This document shows, piece after piece, positions 17,097 to 26,061 of a DNA stretch of 64,000 nt. The translations under genes and the position numbers were made by a program. The number at the start of each line of letters is the position of its first letter. Position 1 is the first letter of the stretch. The stretch comes from Catonella sp963539695 (GTDB lineage Bacteria > Bacillota > Clostridia > Lachnospirales > Lachnospiraceae): positions 14,437 to 78,436 of the forward strand of contig CAUTOC010000004.1 in the NCBI GenBank assembly GCA_963539695.1, read 5' to 3'. Below the pieces are notes generated by a model. It saw nothing but the letters and a program-made list of their open reading frames with translations, did no database searches and had not been told where the DNA came from.

Positions 17097-18152
17097 TTAG
17101 CAGACGATAGCAATAAACCAAGAATCTACCTCGTGAGGAACACAAAGAGGGGCGGAGTTTAACTGCAAAAATCTTCTTGGAGGTCTACGCTCTACCCACT
17201 GCTCTGGGATTCTTGCACCCTCGGCAACATCAATAGTCTTTCCGACTTCGTCCGTTACTCCAACTGCACCATAGTACATAGAGTAATTTGCTTCTGTGGA
17301 AAGTAACACTACGATATTGGCAGGAAGTAAAGGCTTGTCCTCCGGCTTCTCTTTGTTAGTCCAGTTATCTAAGTACCATTCGTTGTATGTATAAATATCC
17401 ATAGCGATTTCGTGGATTGTACCAACATAAGTAGCACCGTTAGGCAGTTCTTTAGGTGCAATAGCCGCAACCTCAAAACGTCTTACATCAAGTACTTTCT
17501 GTACTTCCTCGTCTGATAAAAACGCTTCTAATGCGTCTGCACCCATAAGACATATATTACAGTTTACAAAACCTGTTTTCTGTACCTGTTTACGCCATTC
17601 TTTAAGCTGCTTAATTTTTCCGCCCTGTGTAGCGTTCCACTTTTTAGCACTTGCCAAAGTTTCCTTGTTGGTAAACTTAAAGTCAATTTCTGCCTGTAAC
17701 TCCTTACCGTCCTTATCAAGGATTGGGATTTTACCTGTAAATAATGCCTGGCAACACATCCACTCTTCACGGCGTGTAATCATCTCGTCAAGTTCTGTAA
17801 AATCACGCTGCATTTTCTCTACGGCTCTCTGATTAGGAGATTTACCGTTGTAAAGGCTTTCGCCCGGTGTTCTCTTTAAAATATCATCAACCGTAGTAAT
17901 CTTGTTTGGTGCTACAAGTGGCGGCTCGTATGTGTTAGTTTCGTAACCCTCGTTGTCGATTGTTACGCCACCAATCTTTTTATGTACGAATGGTGCTAAC
18001 TGTCTGTTTCCTTTCTTAAAATCAACGTCAATTTTCTGTGTGTCGAATGTTTCCACATTTCTAAAGAAAGTTGACTTGATAAATGTATGCACCTTTGGCA
18101 TACGCTCAACTAATTTCCCCATTGTACGAGGGTCATAAATGCTAATAGCCAT
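17097..18152 (-). CDS. Major capsid protein (lambda gpE family)
   Basis: 351 residues of the phage capsid E family. T-M-G-K-L-V-E-R-M-P near the start, FFRNVETFDTQKIDVDFKKG, Q-R-D-F-T-E-L-D-E-M-I-T-R-R-E-E-W and, near the end, E-G-A-R-I-P-E-Q-W-V-E are conserved. It forms the procapsid shell together with the decoration protein encoded just upstream. Confidence 0.93.
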   Translation of the reverse strand: MAISIYDPRTMGKLVERMPKVHTFIKSTFFRNVETFDTQKIDVDFKKGNRQLAPFVHKKIGGVTIDNEGYETNTYEPPLVAPNKITTVDDILKRTPGESLYNGKSPNQRAVEKMQRDFTELDEMITRREEWMCCQALFTGKIPILDKDGKELQAEIDFKFTNKETLASAKKWNATQGGKIKQLKEWRKQVQKTGFVNCNICLMGADALEAFLSDEEVQKVLDVRRFEVAAIAPKELPNGATYVGTIHEIAMDIYTYNEWYLDNWTNKEKPEDKPLLPANIVVLLSTEANYSMYYGAVGVTDEVGKTIDVAEGARIPEQWVERRPPRRFLQLNSAPLCVPHEVDSWFIAIVC

Positions 18153-18175
18153 TGTTTTTTATCCTCCTTTTAATG

Positions 18176-18532
18176 TCATGTTGCTGCGTTTTCAGTATCT
18201 ACCAAGAAAATACCAAGTTTTCTAAGTGGTGCTTTAAAGTCTGCTGCCTTAGTTCCTGCCGGAACTTCGATAGCGTCCCCAAAAAACTGACCTGTAAGGT
18301 AAATTACCAACTCTTCCCCGGCTTCTTTACTCTCTGCTGCGATTCCGTAAACATCTTTAATGTTTGCCGATGTAATCGCCTTTAACTTTCCGTCTTCACC
18401 AAGAGAAACAGGCATTAACTCAACAATCGTTTCTCCTGTTGCTACCGTGCCCGAATCGGTCACAATAGGGTAATCCCCTGCGTGTACCATTTTCGGTGTA
18501 TAGCTTCCTAAATTTTCTTTTCCTGCTGCCAT
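18176..18532 (-). CDS. Head decoration protein (lambda gpD-like)
   Basis: 118 residues. LGSYTPKMVHAGDYPIVTDS and the beta-rich remainder with DVYGIAAES and LGIFLVDTENAAT match gpD-type trimers that clamp the expanded capsid. It starts with an AAGGAGG site and lies 23 bases ahead of the capsid gene. A dispersed palindrome lies within its 5' end. Confidence 0.85.
   Translation of the reverse strand: MAAGKENLGSYTPKMVHAGDYPIVTDSGTVATGETIVELMPVSLGEDGKLKAITSANIKDVYGIAAESKEAGEELVIYLTGQFFGDAIEVPAGTKAADFKAPLRKLGIFLVDTENAAT
18447..18463. promoter_or_regulatory. Dispersed palindrome copy 3 (candidate ParB site)
   Basis: GTGCCCGAATCGGTCAC, one mismatch to the consensus, within the decoration gene. Confidence 0.45.
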
Positions 18533-18655
18533 TGTTCTTTATCCTCCTTTTCTCTTAATAATCTCTCGGAATCTCTAAGCCGGTAAATATAAGGCTTTCA
18601 GATTCCTTTTTTATTAAAATCCCCCACTTTTTTGCCAAAAACACTTGACAAATTC

Positions 18656-18706
18656 ATCGAAAAATGTGGCGCTACGCGCCCTTATTTATAAGACATATTT
18701 TTCGAT
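18656..18706. repeat. Nested inverted repeat in the gap between methylase/S genes and decoration gene
   Basis: ATCGAAAAATGT and ACATATTTTTCGAT form the outer arms, and GGCGC-TAC-GCGCC sits inside the left half. The 269-base gap 18533-18801 holds nothing else except the decoration gene ribosome-binding site and a lone TTGACA without a -10. It may be a terminator-like RNA or a scar of the methylase insertion. Confidence 0.5.
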
Positions 18707-18801
18707 TGGAGGCGATTTTATTTGTTACCTGTTAACTGTGGCAGCCATGCCGACTACCAAAACTTTGTTGTATCACACATCTGTTTATCTCCTTTCAGTT
18801 T

Positions 18802-19242
18802 TTACGGAAATAAATGTGACATGTACGCTTTCTTCACTCTCTTTTCCATTCTGATTTGTTCCTCTAATAACTCAATTTCTTTATTTAATATAGAAAAACA
18901 CTTCACAACTTTTGCTTGTTCTTCTAAATCAAAATGCCACAATAATCTGAACTCTTTTAAAGTCTCCTTCTGAATGTTTATCGTTGTTGCATATCTTGCC
19001 ACAAATAAAGGGAATGCCCGTTCAATCGCTATGTGAAAATATGCAGGGATACACGCTACAACTGGAGTTGCTACCGCGTATCGTGGCTCTATCTCTCCGT
19101 CAACCATTAACATCGATACAATACTGTAGTCCCCTATCGCACTTAATGGGAAAAAGACACTCCCCATCTTGTAAATCTTCCCTTTTATCGCCCTTTCTAC
19201 TGTCGCAATATCCACCAATTTTACTTCCCGAATACTGTTCAT
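18802..19242 (-). CDS. Half-length type I specificity subunit (HsdS-like, one target-recognition domain)
   Basis: 146 residues. MNSIREVKLVDIATVERAIKG, then a recognition-domain-like core and a C-terminal coiled coil (LNKEIELLEEQIRMEKRVKK), make one half of an HsdS protein. S subunits normally have two such halves. Half subunits can dimerise to read palindromic sites. It overlaps the methylase gene by 143 bases in another frame; the ATG sits in an ATGA context that could serve as an M-gene stop in the -1 frame. No restriction subunit is nearby. Confidence 0.65.
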   Translation of the reverse strand: MNSIREVKLVDIATVERAIKGKIYKMGSVFFPLSAIGDYSIVSMLMVDGEIEPRYAVATPVVACIPAYFHIAIERAFPLFVARYATTINIQKETLKEFRLLWHFDLEEQAKVVKCFSILNKEIELLEEQIRMEKRVKKAYMSHLFP

Positions 19243-20428
19243 TTCTTTTTAAATCTGCCTCCAATCCTTTTCTAAGATTAGGATTTCCAGTTTCAAGCTC
19301 CGATAGAATCCTGTATAATTCTGCTCTTGTCCTTTTCTCTTCCGCTTCAATTTCAGCAAGGCTACTAATTATTTCAAACAAATCAGGAATTTCTTCTTCC
19401 TCGCTTGTGTCTACATAGCGTGGAATATTTAAGTTATACGAATTCTCAATTATCTCTTTTTTTGATACAGTCCTTGAATATCTATCTACTGACAGCCTGT
19501 GTTTATATACGTTGATGATTTTTTCAATTTGGCTTTCGGTTAAATAGTTCTGCTTGTCTTGCTTTTTGAATTCTTTTGAACTGTCAATAAAAAAGACATC
19601 TTCATTTAGCTTCCCTTTTTTGAAAATCATCAGGCATACAGGGATGTCCGTATTTAAGAAAAGTTTATCAGGCAAACCTACCACCGCATCCAGTAGATTA
19701 TTTTCAATGATTTTCTGTCTTATTGCCTCTTCTGATGCCCTCCTGAATAAAAGTCCATGTGGTACAACAGCAATCAGAATTCCCTGTGGTTCTAGCTGTG
19801 ATAATCCATGTAGCAAGAACGCATAATCTGCTTTTGAATTTGGTGGAATACCATATTCTACAAATCTCATATCGTTTACTGCATTTTTACTCTCCCACTT
19901 TAATGAATATGGTGGGTTCATTATTACATTTTTAACACTGTATCTGCTTTCTACATCTTGCACCTCCTCAATTTTTGAGTATTTCACCATTGTCGATAAT
20001 CTATATATGTGAAATATCTCATTTGTAAGCACATTTTTTTGAAAAACAAAAGCGTTTACATTATTAAATGCCAGGTTAAGCAACAAAAATGGTATTGCTC
20101 GTTCTGAGTACTCTTCTAAATATATTTTTTCCGCCTTATTCAATACAAATATGCTAAGACCGCCAACTCCTGCACATACATCTAAATAACTACCACCCTC
20201 TGTCAACTCTGCCACGACCTTACACAGGCATTCAGGAGTAAAATCTTGTTTAAGTTCATGTCTGTCTGAATGTTCCGTTTGAAAATAACTAAAATCTAAT
20301 GCCTTGCCTTTAAATAATCCTGCTTCGTATATTTTTTCTATTATCGTTTCACTGTCTTGTAATAATTCCTTTAATAACGCGGTTGGTAGCTTGAAATTTT
20401 CTTTTACTCCTAATATTTCTTTAAGCAT
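19100..20428 (-). CDS. N6-adenine DNA methyltransferase (HsdM-like)
   Basis: 442 residues. S-adenosylmethionine motif DVCAGVGG (83-90) and catalytic NPPY (171-174) mark an N6-adenine methylase of the type I M-subunit group; Q-D-F-T-P (61-65) is also typical. It probably pairs with the overlapping half S subunit to methylate phage and host DNA, masking type I sites. The last 47 residues overlap the S gene out of frame and look like read-through beyond the normal end; T-TTA-AAA just before the S start would send ribosomes to a TGA. It interrupts the head gene block. Confidence 0.8.
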   Translation of the reverse strand: MLKEILGVKENFKLPTALLKELLQDSETIIEKIYEAGLFKGKALDFSYFQTEHSDRHELKQDFTPECLCKVVAELTEGGSYLDVCAGVGGLSIFVLNKAEKIYLEEYSERAIPFLLLNLAFNNVNAFVFQKNVLTNEIFHIYRLSTMVKYSKIEEVQDVESRYSVKNVIMNPPYSLKWESKNAVNDMRFVEYGIPPNSKADYAFLLHGLSQLEPQGILIAVVPHGLLFRRASEEAIRQKIIENNLLDAVVGLPDKLFLNTDIPVCLMIFKKGKLNEDVFFIDSSKEFKKQDKQNYLTESQIEKIINVYKHRLSVDRYSRTVSKKEIIENSYNLNIPRYVDTSEEEEIPDLFEIISSLAEIEAEEKRTRAELYRILSELETGNPNLRKGLEADLKRNEQYSGSKIGGYCDSRKGDKREDLQDGECLFPIKCDRGLQYCIDVNG

Positions 20429-20491
20429 TTTTATTTTCCATATCTCCTCCTTATTGTTAGTTGTTTGTTAACTTTCTTACATTCTTTTCTC

Positions 20492-20887
20492 TTATTTTGC
20501 CTGTGGGTACATCTTGTCGATTAAGTCCCCGTAAGGGTCCTCGTCCTCGCCCTGCTTAAACCCATTGTTAGAATTAGGTGCAACATCTTTTACGCCGGAG
20601 TCTTTAATATCCTCGTTACGGTTATCTAAAAATGCGTTACCCTTTTTCTTCTGTTCTGCTACAATCTGCATTGCGAACGCTTCGGCTGTAATTGGTGTTT
20701 CAAACTTTGCCTTAGCTGCCAAGTCCTCAAACCCCGGTAAAGTGATTTCATCAATAGCCTTAATTCTCTGACGCTCTGCGTCTACCGCCTGTGTAGCGTC
20801 TGCCCCATTCCCTGCACTTGCCATAATTTCGGTTTTATATGCGTTTGCAACGTCCGGGTATTTTGTCTTTAATTCTTCCAATGTCAT
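20492..20887 (-). CDS. Nested in-frame scaffold protein (Nu3-like)
   Basis: Inside the protease gene an ATG (MTLEELKTKYPDVANAY) follows a strong AAGGAGG site. From there a 131-residue helical, charged protein is made in the same frame. Lambda does the same with C and Nu3: the nested product is the capsid scaffold. The segment is separated from the protease domain by an Asn-rich linker. Confidence 0.7.
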   Translation of the reverse strand: MTLEELKTKYPDVANAYKTEIMASAGNGADATQAVDAERQRIKAIDEITLPGFEDLAAKAKFETPITAEAFAMQIVAEQKKKGNAFLDNRNEDIKDSGVKDVAPNSNNGFKQGEDEDPYGDLIDKMYPQAK

Positions 20888-21622
20888 TGTTTCGTCCTCC
20901 TTATTATTTTTTGCATTGGTTGTTGTATTATTAAGGCTATTGGTGTAGCCTAATAACCCTTTTGGGATAGTGCTAAAATCTTTCAGAGATATAGCAACCG
21001 AATTAACTATAATTGTTTCCGAATTTTCTACCTCTGTTTCAATTTCAGTAAACATAACCGCTGTACAAAATCCATTGTCTACGGCTTCCTGTCCTGTATA
21101 CCATTTTTCCTCTGACATAAGACTTTTTATTTCGTCCTCTGTCTTACCGCATTTTGTCATATAACAATTTACGATTGATTGTTTAATGGTTTCTAACTGT
21201 ACCTTTATTTCTTCAAGGTCTGATACGTTGTAATATCCAAGTAACCCGGCTAATGGGTCGTGTATCATAAATACACCTGCTACGGATATTTCCACCGTAT
21301 CCCCCGCCATTGCTATAATTGTTGCTGCACTTGCACACCAACCGTCAATCTTAACGGATACTTTCGCCTTATTTTCTTTTAACCGTGTGTAAATTGCCGC
21401 CGCTGCGAATACATCCCCACCACCCGAATTGATACGCACGGTAATTTCATCTACTGCCCCTATTTCTTTTAGGTCGTTATTGAACATTGCCGGGGTAATT
21501 TCATCTCCATACCACGAATAATCTGATATTTCGCCGTATAATAGCAATTCCGCCGTATTATCGTCCTTGTTCGCTACAAAATCCCAAAACTTTGTAACTT
21601 CGCTCTTATTCTTCGGTTTCAT
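20492..21622 (-). CDS. Head maturation protease (ClpP/S49-like, lambda C-type)
   Basis: I prefer the start MKPKNKSEVTKFW at 21622, preceded by AAGGAAG and overlapping the portal gene end. The protease domain shows I-N-S-G-G-G-D-V-F, the catalytic-serine region GWCASAATIIAMAGD and F-M-I-H-D-P with the catalytic His. It cleaves scaffold and portal-associated proteins during capsid maturation. The C-terminal third is also made separately as a scaffold. Confidence 0.85.
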   Translation of the reverse strand: MKPKNKSEVTKFWDFVANKDDNTAELLLYGEISDYSWYGDEITPAMFNNDLKEIGAVDEITVRINSGGGDVFAAAAIYTRLKENKAKVSVKIDGWCASAATIIAMAGDTVEISVAGVFMIHDPLAGLLGYYNVSDLEEIKVQLETIKQSIVNCYMTKCGKTEDEIKSLMSEEKWYTGQEAVDNGFCTAVMFTEIETEVENSETIIVNSVAISLKDFSTIPKGLLGYTNSLNNTTTNAKNNKEDETMTLEELKTKYPDVANAYKTEIMASAGNGADATQAVDAERQRIKAIDEITLPGFEDLAAKAKFETPITAEAFAMQIVAEQKKKGNAFLDNRNEDIKDSGVKDVAPNSNNGFKQGEDEDPYGDLIDKMYPQAK

Positions 21623-23213
21623 CTTCCTTGTCGGGGTTGTCATTGTCGTTTGGTTTACTATCTGCACCATTGGCGGTTGCCGCCTTTTTAGTACTTCCAA
21701 TATCGTTTACCTCCTTTAATAATTTTTCTTCTCTCTTACGTTGCTTAACATTTTTATAAAAATCTGTGCCTGTAAGTTCTGTAGTTTCCTTTTCTCTCGT
21801 AGAAAAACCGCTTTGTACTCTTAATTCTGCCGCTGCTACCTCTTTTTTCGGGTCTAACTGTCCTGCACTCGGTCCATTCCATTCTGCCGAACAATAAGCG
21901 TCTTTTATAATCGGGTCATTAAAGAAACCCGGTGCATAAATGCGCCCTCTTGCCACCGCTTCGCTCAACCATTCCTCATAGATTGGTTGGCAAAAATCAG
22001 CAACAAACCATGTACGATACATCTTTATTACCTTGAAAAACTCTAATATAGCTGCTCTTGACGCTGAATAATTGTTACTGAACGCCATTATTAAGATTTC
22101 GTAAGGTATCTCTAATGCTGCCCCTATCTGTTTGAGTACAGAGGTTACAAATGGGTCAAAGTTCGGGTTAGGTCTGCCCGGATTAACCATATTTGCTTTT
22201 TCTCCCTCTCCAAGGTCGATTACCGCCCCCGGTGCAAGTTCTATACTGTCCTCGTCTGCTGCGTCTACTTGCATTTCTTCGGGTATTGCTTCCCCGAAAG
22301 GCGTATCATCACTTGCTCCCTCTTTTTCAATGAATACCGTAAACAACCCGTTAATAACTGCTGCCAATACCTCGGCTTCTGTGTATCTTCCAAGTTGTTT
22401 TATGGTTTCAATTACAGGGGACAAAAAAGGAACGCCCCGGACTTGCCCGATACGCTCCCTGTTCATAATGTGTATTACATTTCTTCTACCTGTCTTTTCT
22501 CCAAATGCAAGTACCCTAGTCCACTCCCTCGGTTGTCTGCCTGAAAATGAAAGAGGGTGGAATTTTGAAATATGATAAGCTACTACCTCTTCATCACTAT
22601 TTTTCTCCACTCCCTCACAAAACAGAGGGTCTGCCGTTTTGTTATCCGGCGTGCTTACCCTGTCTGCTTCAATAAGTTTTATTCTAAGGTCGTATATGCT
22701 TCCTACTCTCTTTGTTGTAGTCATTAAAGCGAAACAATCCCCACTTAGCAAGGCATTTAATAACGCTAACTGCTGCAACTGATAAAAATTATCAAGTCTT
22801 TCTATGTCGCAATTAACGCTATTCGCCCAATGTGCAAACTCTCTTTCTATCTGCTCTTCTAATTGTCGTGCTTCCTCTGTTGTTATTCCCAATACTTCCT
22901 CATTAAGCGTACTTTTAAGGTGTAACCCTGTACCTATCGTATTCGTTCTAAGCCTTTTAATTGCCCCTGTAGCAAGGTTAGAACCTCCGCTATATAAATC
23001 TCTAGTCCTCTGCCTTAAAGTGTCTATATGCTCTTCTATGTCCTCTTTGTGGCTACCTCCGCCGTGCGTCCAACCTATCGCAGCTTTCTTTGTACTGTTC
23101 GCTCCGTAGTTTCCGTAACCGCTATTAACCATACTAAGGCGTTTTCTCGCTACTTCTCTCTTTAATGCCTTTTCCGGGGACACCACCGATATTGCTTTAT
23201 CTAAGAAATTCAA
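21606..23213 (-). CDS. Portal protein (lambda gpB family)
   Basis: 535 residues, starting at a TTG behind AAAGGAG. Y-G-A-N-S near the N-terminus, R-T-R-D-L-Y-R-N-like RTRDLYSGGSNLATGAIKRL, R-Q-P-R-E-W and ALEIPYEILIMAFSNNYSASRAA are hallmarks of lambda-type portals. It forms the dodecameric DNA channel. Its end overlaps the protease gene, as in lambda. Confidence 0.93.
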   Translation of the reverse strand: MNFLDKAISVVSPEKALKREVARKRLSMVNSGYGNYGANSTKKAAIGWTHGGGSHKEDIEEHIDTLRQRTRDLYSGGSNLATGAIKRLRTNTIGTGLHLKSTLNEEVLGITTEEARQLEEQIEREFAHWANSVNCDIERLDNFYQLQQLALLNALLSGDCFALMTTTKRVGSIYDLRIKLIEADRVSTPDNKTADPLFCEGVEKNSDEEVVAYHISKFHPLSFSGRQPREWTRVLAFGEKTGRRNVIHIMNRERIGQVRGVPFLSPVIETIKQLGRYTEAEVLAAVINGLFTVFIEKEGASDDTPFGEAIPEEMQVDAADEDSIELAPGAVIDLGEGEKANMVNPGRPNPNFDPFVTSVLKQIGAALEIPYEILIMAFSNNYSASRAAILEFFKVIKMYRTWFVADFCQPIYEEWLSEAVARGRIYAPGFFNDPIIKDAYCSAEWNGPSAGQLDPKKEVAAAELRVQSGFSTREKETTELTGTDFYKNVKQRKREEKLLKEVNDIGSTKKAATANGADSKPNDNDNPDKEDETEE

Positions 23214-23329
23214 CCGTTTACTCCTTTCCGTGCTGCAAATTCATGACTTTGTGGCACATTTTGGTACGAAAAAAACACCCTTGGAATTGTCTTTACTCTT
23301 CCCTTGGTGCTTTTGCTATTTTATATATT

Positions 23330-23363
23330 ATCATAAAAAATCGGGCAATGGCGGGCAATCTTT
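23330..23363. repeat. 34-bp direct repeat, copy A
   Basis: Nearly identical to 27041-27074 (one base differs). Both copies end at a stop codon of a leftward gene. The core holds a tandem GGGCAATG/GGGCAATC. The pair brackets the terminase block. Confidence 0.8.
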
Positions 23364-23599
23364 TATAAATCTCTCGGCACGACCCTGTATACCCTGTTTC
23401 TGCCCTTTTTCTTGGCTATATTCTCCAACTGTGCCACCTTATTACTCCAATACTCTATCTGATGTCTTATTTCACTTAAATTTGCCCTTGTGAATGATTT
23501 ACCGCCTATTGTATAGGCTTGGTTTATTGCTACCTCGCTTTCGGCTTCTAACCACGTTTCAAGGTGCTTTTTTGCAATATATAATGTTATTCCTGCCAT
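23363..23599 (-). CDS. Small head-completion protein (DUF6148/gpW-like)
   Basis: 78 residues. LEAESEVAINQAYTIGGKSF followed by R-A-N-L-S-E-I-R-H-Q-I-E-Y-W matches the DUF6148 family and the gpW-like position between terminase and portal. Such proteins occupy the head-tail neck. It begins 1 base after the terminase stop. Confidence 0.75.
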   Translation of the reverse strand: MAGITLYIAKKHLETWLEAESEVAINQAYTIGGKSFTRANLSEIRHQIEYWSNKVAQLENIAKKKGRNRVYRVVPRDL

Positions 23600-23600
23600 T

Positions 23601-25442
23601 TTACGTTATACCTCCGCTCGTTTTACGCCTTTTTCTCTTCGGTGGCGTTGTACTGCTGCCTACCGCTTTCTTTTTAGGCGGTTCTTTTAATGTTAATCCT
23701 GTTATTTCTATTGCTGCCTGTGCGTAATTTCTGCAATCTAAAGGCTCATTTCTCTTTGTTTCTCCTGTTAATTCCCACTCAAAATATGGTCTGCCTTTTT
23801 TATAGTGCAATACCTGTCTTTCGGATGTAAGACCCTTAAAATAATCCTCGTCATATCCTCTTATGTATTCGCCCTCGTCTTTTGGGAAGTGGCAATAACC
23901 CGGACCCTCTTCCTCAATCTGTAATCTCTGTAGTAACAGACTCTTACCTGTATCTACTCCAAGGTTAAATAAATATGTCTGCTCTCTGTTTGTTTTGCTT
24001 GGTTTTGGTATATATGGGTGGTCTGCACCTCCACGGCCCTTTATAGCAAATACTTTTCTTGCGGTTCTTAGTTTACAGAACTTATAAACCTTGTTTGTAA
24101 AATGTCCTCCCGAATCCATACAGGTACATAATATTCTAAGCTGCGTTCCGTCTGCCTTTTTGAATTTCTGTTGTAAAAATTCATCTAGCCTATTCCATAC
24201 ATCCGCCTGTTTTAAATCTCCGTAGATTCTCTTGTATTGTATTCCGTAAGATTCATGCCCTACGCCCCAACCTACAACCTCAATCTCAAATCTATCGTCC
24301 TGTGTATCTACTCCTGCCGTTAATGCTATTACCTCTTCCGGCACTTCGCACCTGTAGCGTTCTCTACGCTTTAATAAATCCTCCTTATTTGCACTTTCTC
24401 CCTCTTCTTCCCATGTTTGCCCTAGTTCCGTATTGACCCAAGATTTCATAAGTTCTATATTACCTTTTTTCATAGCTTCATTTGCTTCTATAAATCCTTT
24501 TACTATCTTGTCCCAGCCAAAGAATGTAGACGCAAGAGAGTTAAAATGAAACCCTCTTACTTTCCTGTTCGGGTGTTTTGGTATGTAATGACCCTCGTTA
24601 AAATGGTCTTTCCATTCAATTTCTGTATGGATTACTCCGCATTTACTACAGACGTATGTAGTCTCGGTTACTTCCCCCTCTTCGTCTACCTCGTAAATCA
24701 GATTTCCCCACTCTAGCGGTTGCAATTCTTTGCAAGACGGACAAGGTACATTCCATTCTTCCATAGTCGAATGTTCGTACTCCATTTCGATACGGCTTAC
24801 CCCTTTTATTGTAGGTGTGCTTGTATCTACCTCCTTACGATTCCAATACGTTGTAAGACGCTTTCCGGCAAGTATCAGAGGGTCCCCCTCTGCCCCTGCG
24901 GTTGGTGGGTATGCGTCTATCTCGTCTGCAAGTAATAATCTGATTGGTCGGCTTCTTAACTCCGTTGGAGAGTTTGCCCCTGTCATTGTGATACGTCCGC
25001 CCGGAAATGACTTTTTAAAAATGGTATTACCGCTTGTCCTGCTCTTCTCGTTTATCTTATCCCTTAAAGCCGGGGTATCCCTTACCATTGGCATAAGTCT
25101 ATCTTTGCTCATTGTTTCCGCAAGTGATAGTGTCGGTTGCATACACAATATAGTACATGGGTCATAGTGCATATAATAGCCTATTGTATTTAATAAAAAA
25201 GCGTCCGTTTTACCCATTTGTGCTGCACTCATTACTACTACCTTTTCAACTGTAATATCTGTGATAGCGTCCATTATCTCACGCTGCCAAGGTGCTTTAC
25301 TTGTGTCCCAATGTCCGCCTTTGCTACCCGATTCAGGAGAAAGACGGCGGAACTTATCCGCCCACTCGGATAGTGTAAGGTTTGGCGGTGGCTCTAGGAC
25401 GCTAAAGATTTCTTTAAAAAGGCTAATCGTTTCCCTCTTCAT
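23601..25442 (-). CDS. Terminase large subunit (lambda gpA family)
   Basis: 613 residues. The Walker A-like MSAAQMGKT (72-79), Walker B L-L-L-A-D-E-I-D and an RNase-H-like nuclease part with V-D-T-Q-D-D-R-F-E identify gpA-type packaging motors. A CxxC/CxxC zinc-like site (CPSCK and CSKCG) lies between. gpA-type enzymes usually cut at cos sites. It overlaps the Nu1-like gene by 20 bases. Confidence 0.95.
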   Translation of the reverse strand: MKRETISLFKEIFSVLEPPPNLTLSEWADKFRRLSPESGSKGGHWDTSKAPWQREIMDAITDITVEKVVVMSAAQMGKTDAFLLNTIGYYMHYDPCTILCMQPTLSLAETMSKDRLMPMVRDTPALRDKINEKSRTSGNTIFKKSFPGGRITMTGANSPTELRSRPIRLLLADEIDAYPPTAGAEGDPLILAGKRLTTYWNRKEVDTSTPTIKGVSRIEMEYEHSTMEEWNVPCPSCKELQPLEWGNLIYEVDEEGEVTETTYVCSKCGVIHTEIEWKDHFNEGHYIPKHPNRKVRGFHFNSLASTFFGWDKIVKGFIEANEAMKKGNIELMKSWVNTELGQTWEEEGESANKEDLLKRRERYRCEVPEEVIALTAGVDTQDDRFEIEVVGWGVGHESYGIQYKRIYGDLKQADVWNRLDEFLQQKFKKADGTQLRILCTCMDSGGHFTNKVYKFCKLRTARKVFAIKGRGGADHPYIPKPSKTNREQTYLFNLGVDTGKSLLLQRLQIEEEGPGYCHFPKDEGEYIRGYDEDYFKGLTSERQVLHYKKGRPYFEWELTGETKRNEPLDCRNYAQAAIEITGLTLKEPPKKKAVGSSTTPPKRKRRKTSGGIT

Positions 25443-25917
25443 CTTCCTTTATGTCCTCCTTAAACACTTCCTCAAAATTGGATAACTCTGTTAATGCTTC
25501 CTTTATCCTGTCTGTAAGATATAAAAATATCTTTGCCTTATCTGTCATTTCTGCTAACTTCTCCGCTTCCTCTGCCGGTATTGCACTAAGTCGGCTCTTG
25601 AAATTGACAAGCGTAGCCGTTACTACTTTTTTAACATCCTCTGCTTTATGTAGTTCCCCTTTCTTTACCGCTAAATCCATTTCCTCATTGATTCTTTTAG
25701 CCTTTACAAGTTTGGCTCTCTCTTCTGTGTAATCTATTTCCTGTTCATTGTCCGGTGTCTTATCCCTTAGATATTCTATGTATGCGTGGTTTGCTTCCAC
25801 AAGAGAATATAACTCCCCCTGCTTTGTCTGCAATACTCCTTTTTCTGTCAACCTCTGTACATTCTTAGGGGTCATATCAAGGAATTTTGCAACCGCATTT
25901 TTTGTGTAGAGTTTCAA
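25423..25917 (-). CDS. Terminase small subunit (Nu1-like)
   Basis: 164 residues. The N-terminal winged-helix of Nu1 is visible (AVAKFLDMTPKNVQRLTEKG), followed by a long helix that contacts the large subunit and an acidic end. It binds the cos region to start packaging. A second small-terminase-like gene lies just upstream. Confidence 0.85.
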   Translation of the reverse strand: MKLYTKNAVAKFLDMTPKNVQRLTEKGVLQTKQGELYSLVEANHAYIEYLRDKTPDNEQEIDYTEERAKLVKAKRINEEMDLAVKKGELHKAEDVKKVVTATLVNFKSRLSAIPAEEAEKLAEMTDKAKIFLYLTDRIKEALTELSNFEEVFKEDIKEDEEGND

Positions 25918-26061
25918 AATCCTACCCCCTTTAAAAAAAATTTCGGAATTTTTGGAAGTCGATTTTTTTCCCTCGGCTCTAGGCGACCTTTGGGGTCAAG
26001 GGGGCCTCGGCCCTTTCGGAGCGTCTACAGTACCTTTTTCCCGCTCGACCTGTGCCGTGTT
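25918..26061. other. GC-rich gap between the two small-terminase-like genes; candidate cos region
   Basis: 144 gene-free bases, unusually GC-rich for this genome, with GGCCTCGGCC and several G/C tracts. The gpA/Nu1 pair implies a cos site near here. The cut site itself cannot be read from sequence. Confidence 0.35.

Noticed and set aside
18645..18680. A plus-strand promoter at TTGACA in the methylase/decoration gap
   Set aside because: No -10 at 16-18 bases; the region there is the GGCGC hairpin.
23270..23320. Terminator downstream of the portal region built from two CCAAGGG words
   Set aside because: The two words are direct repeats, not inverted, so they cannot form a stem; only the T-run looked terminator-like.
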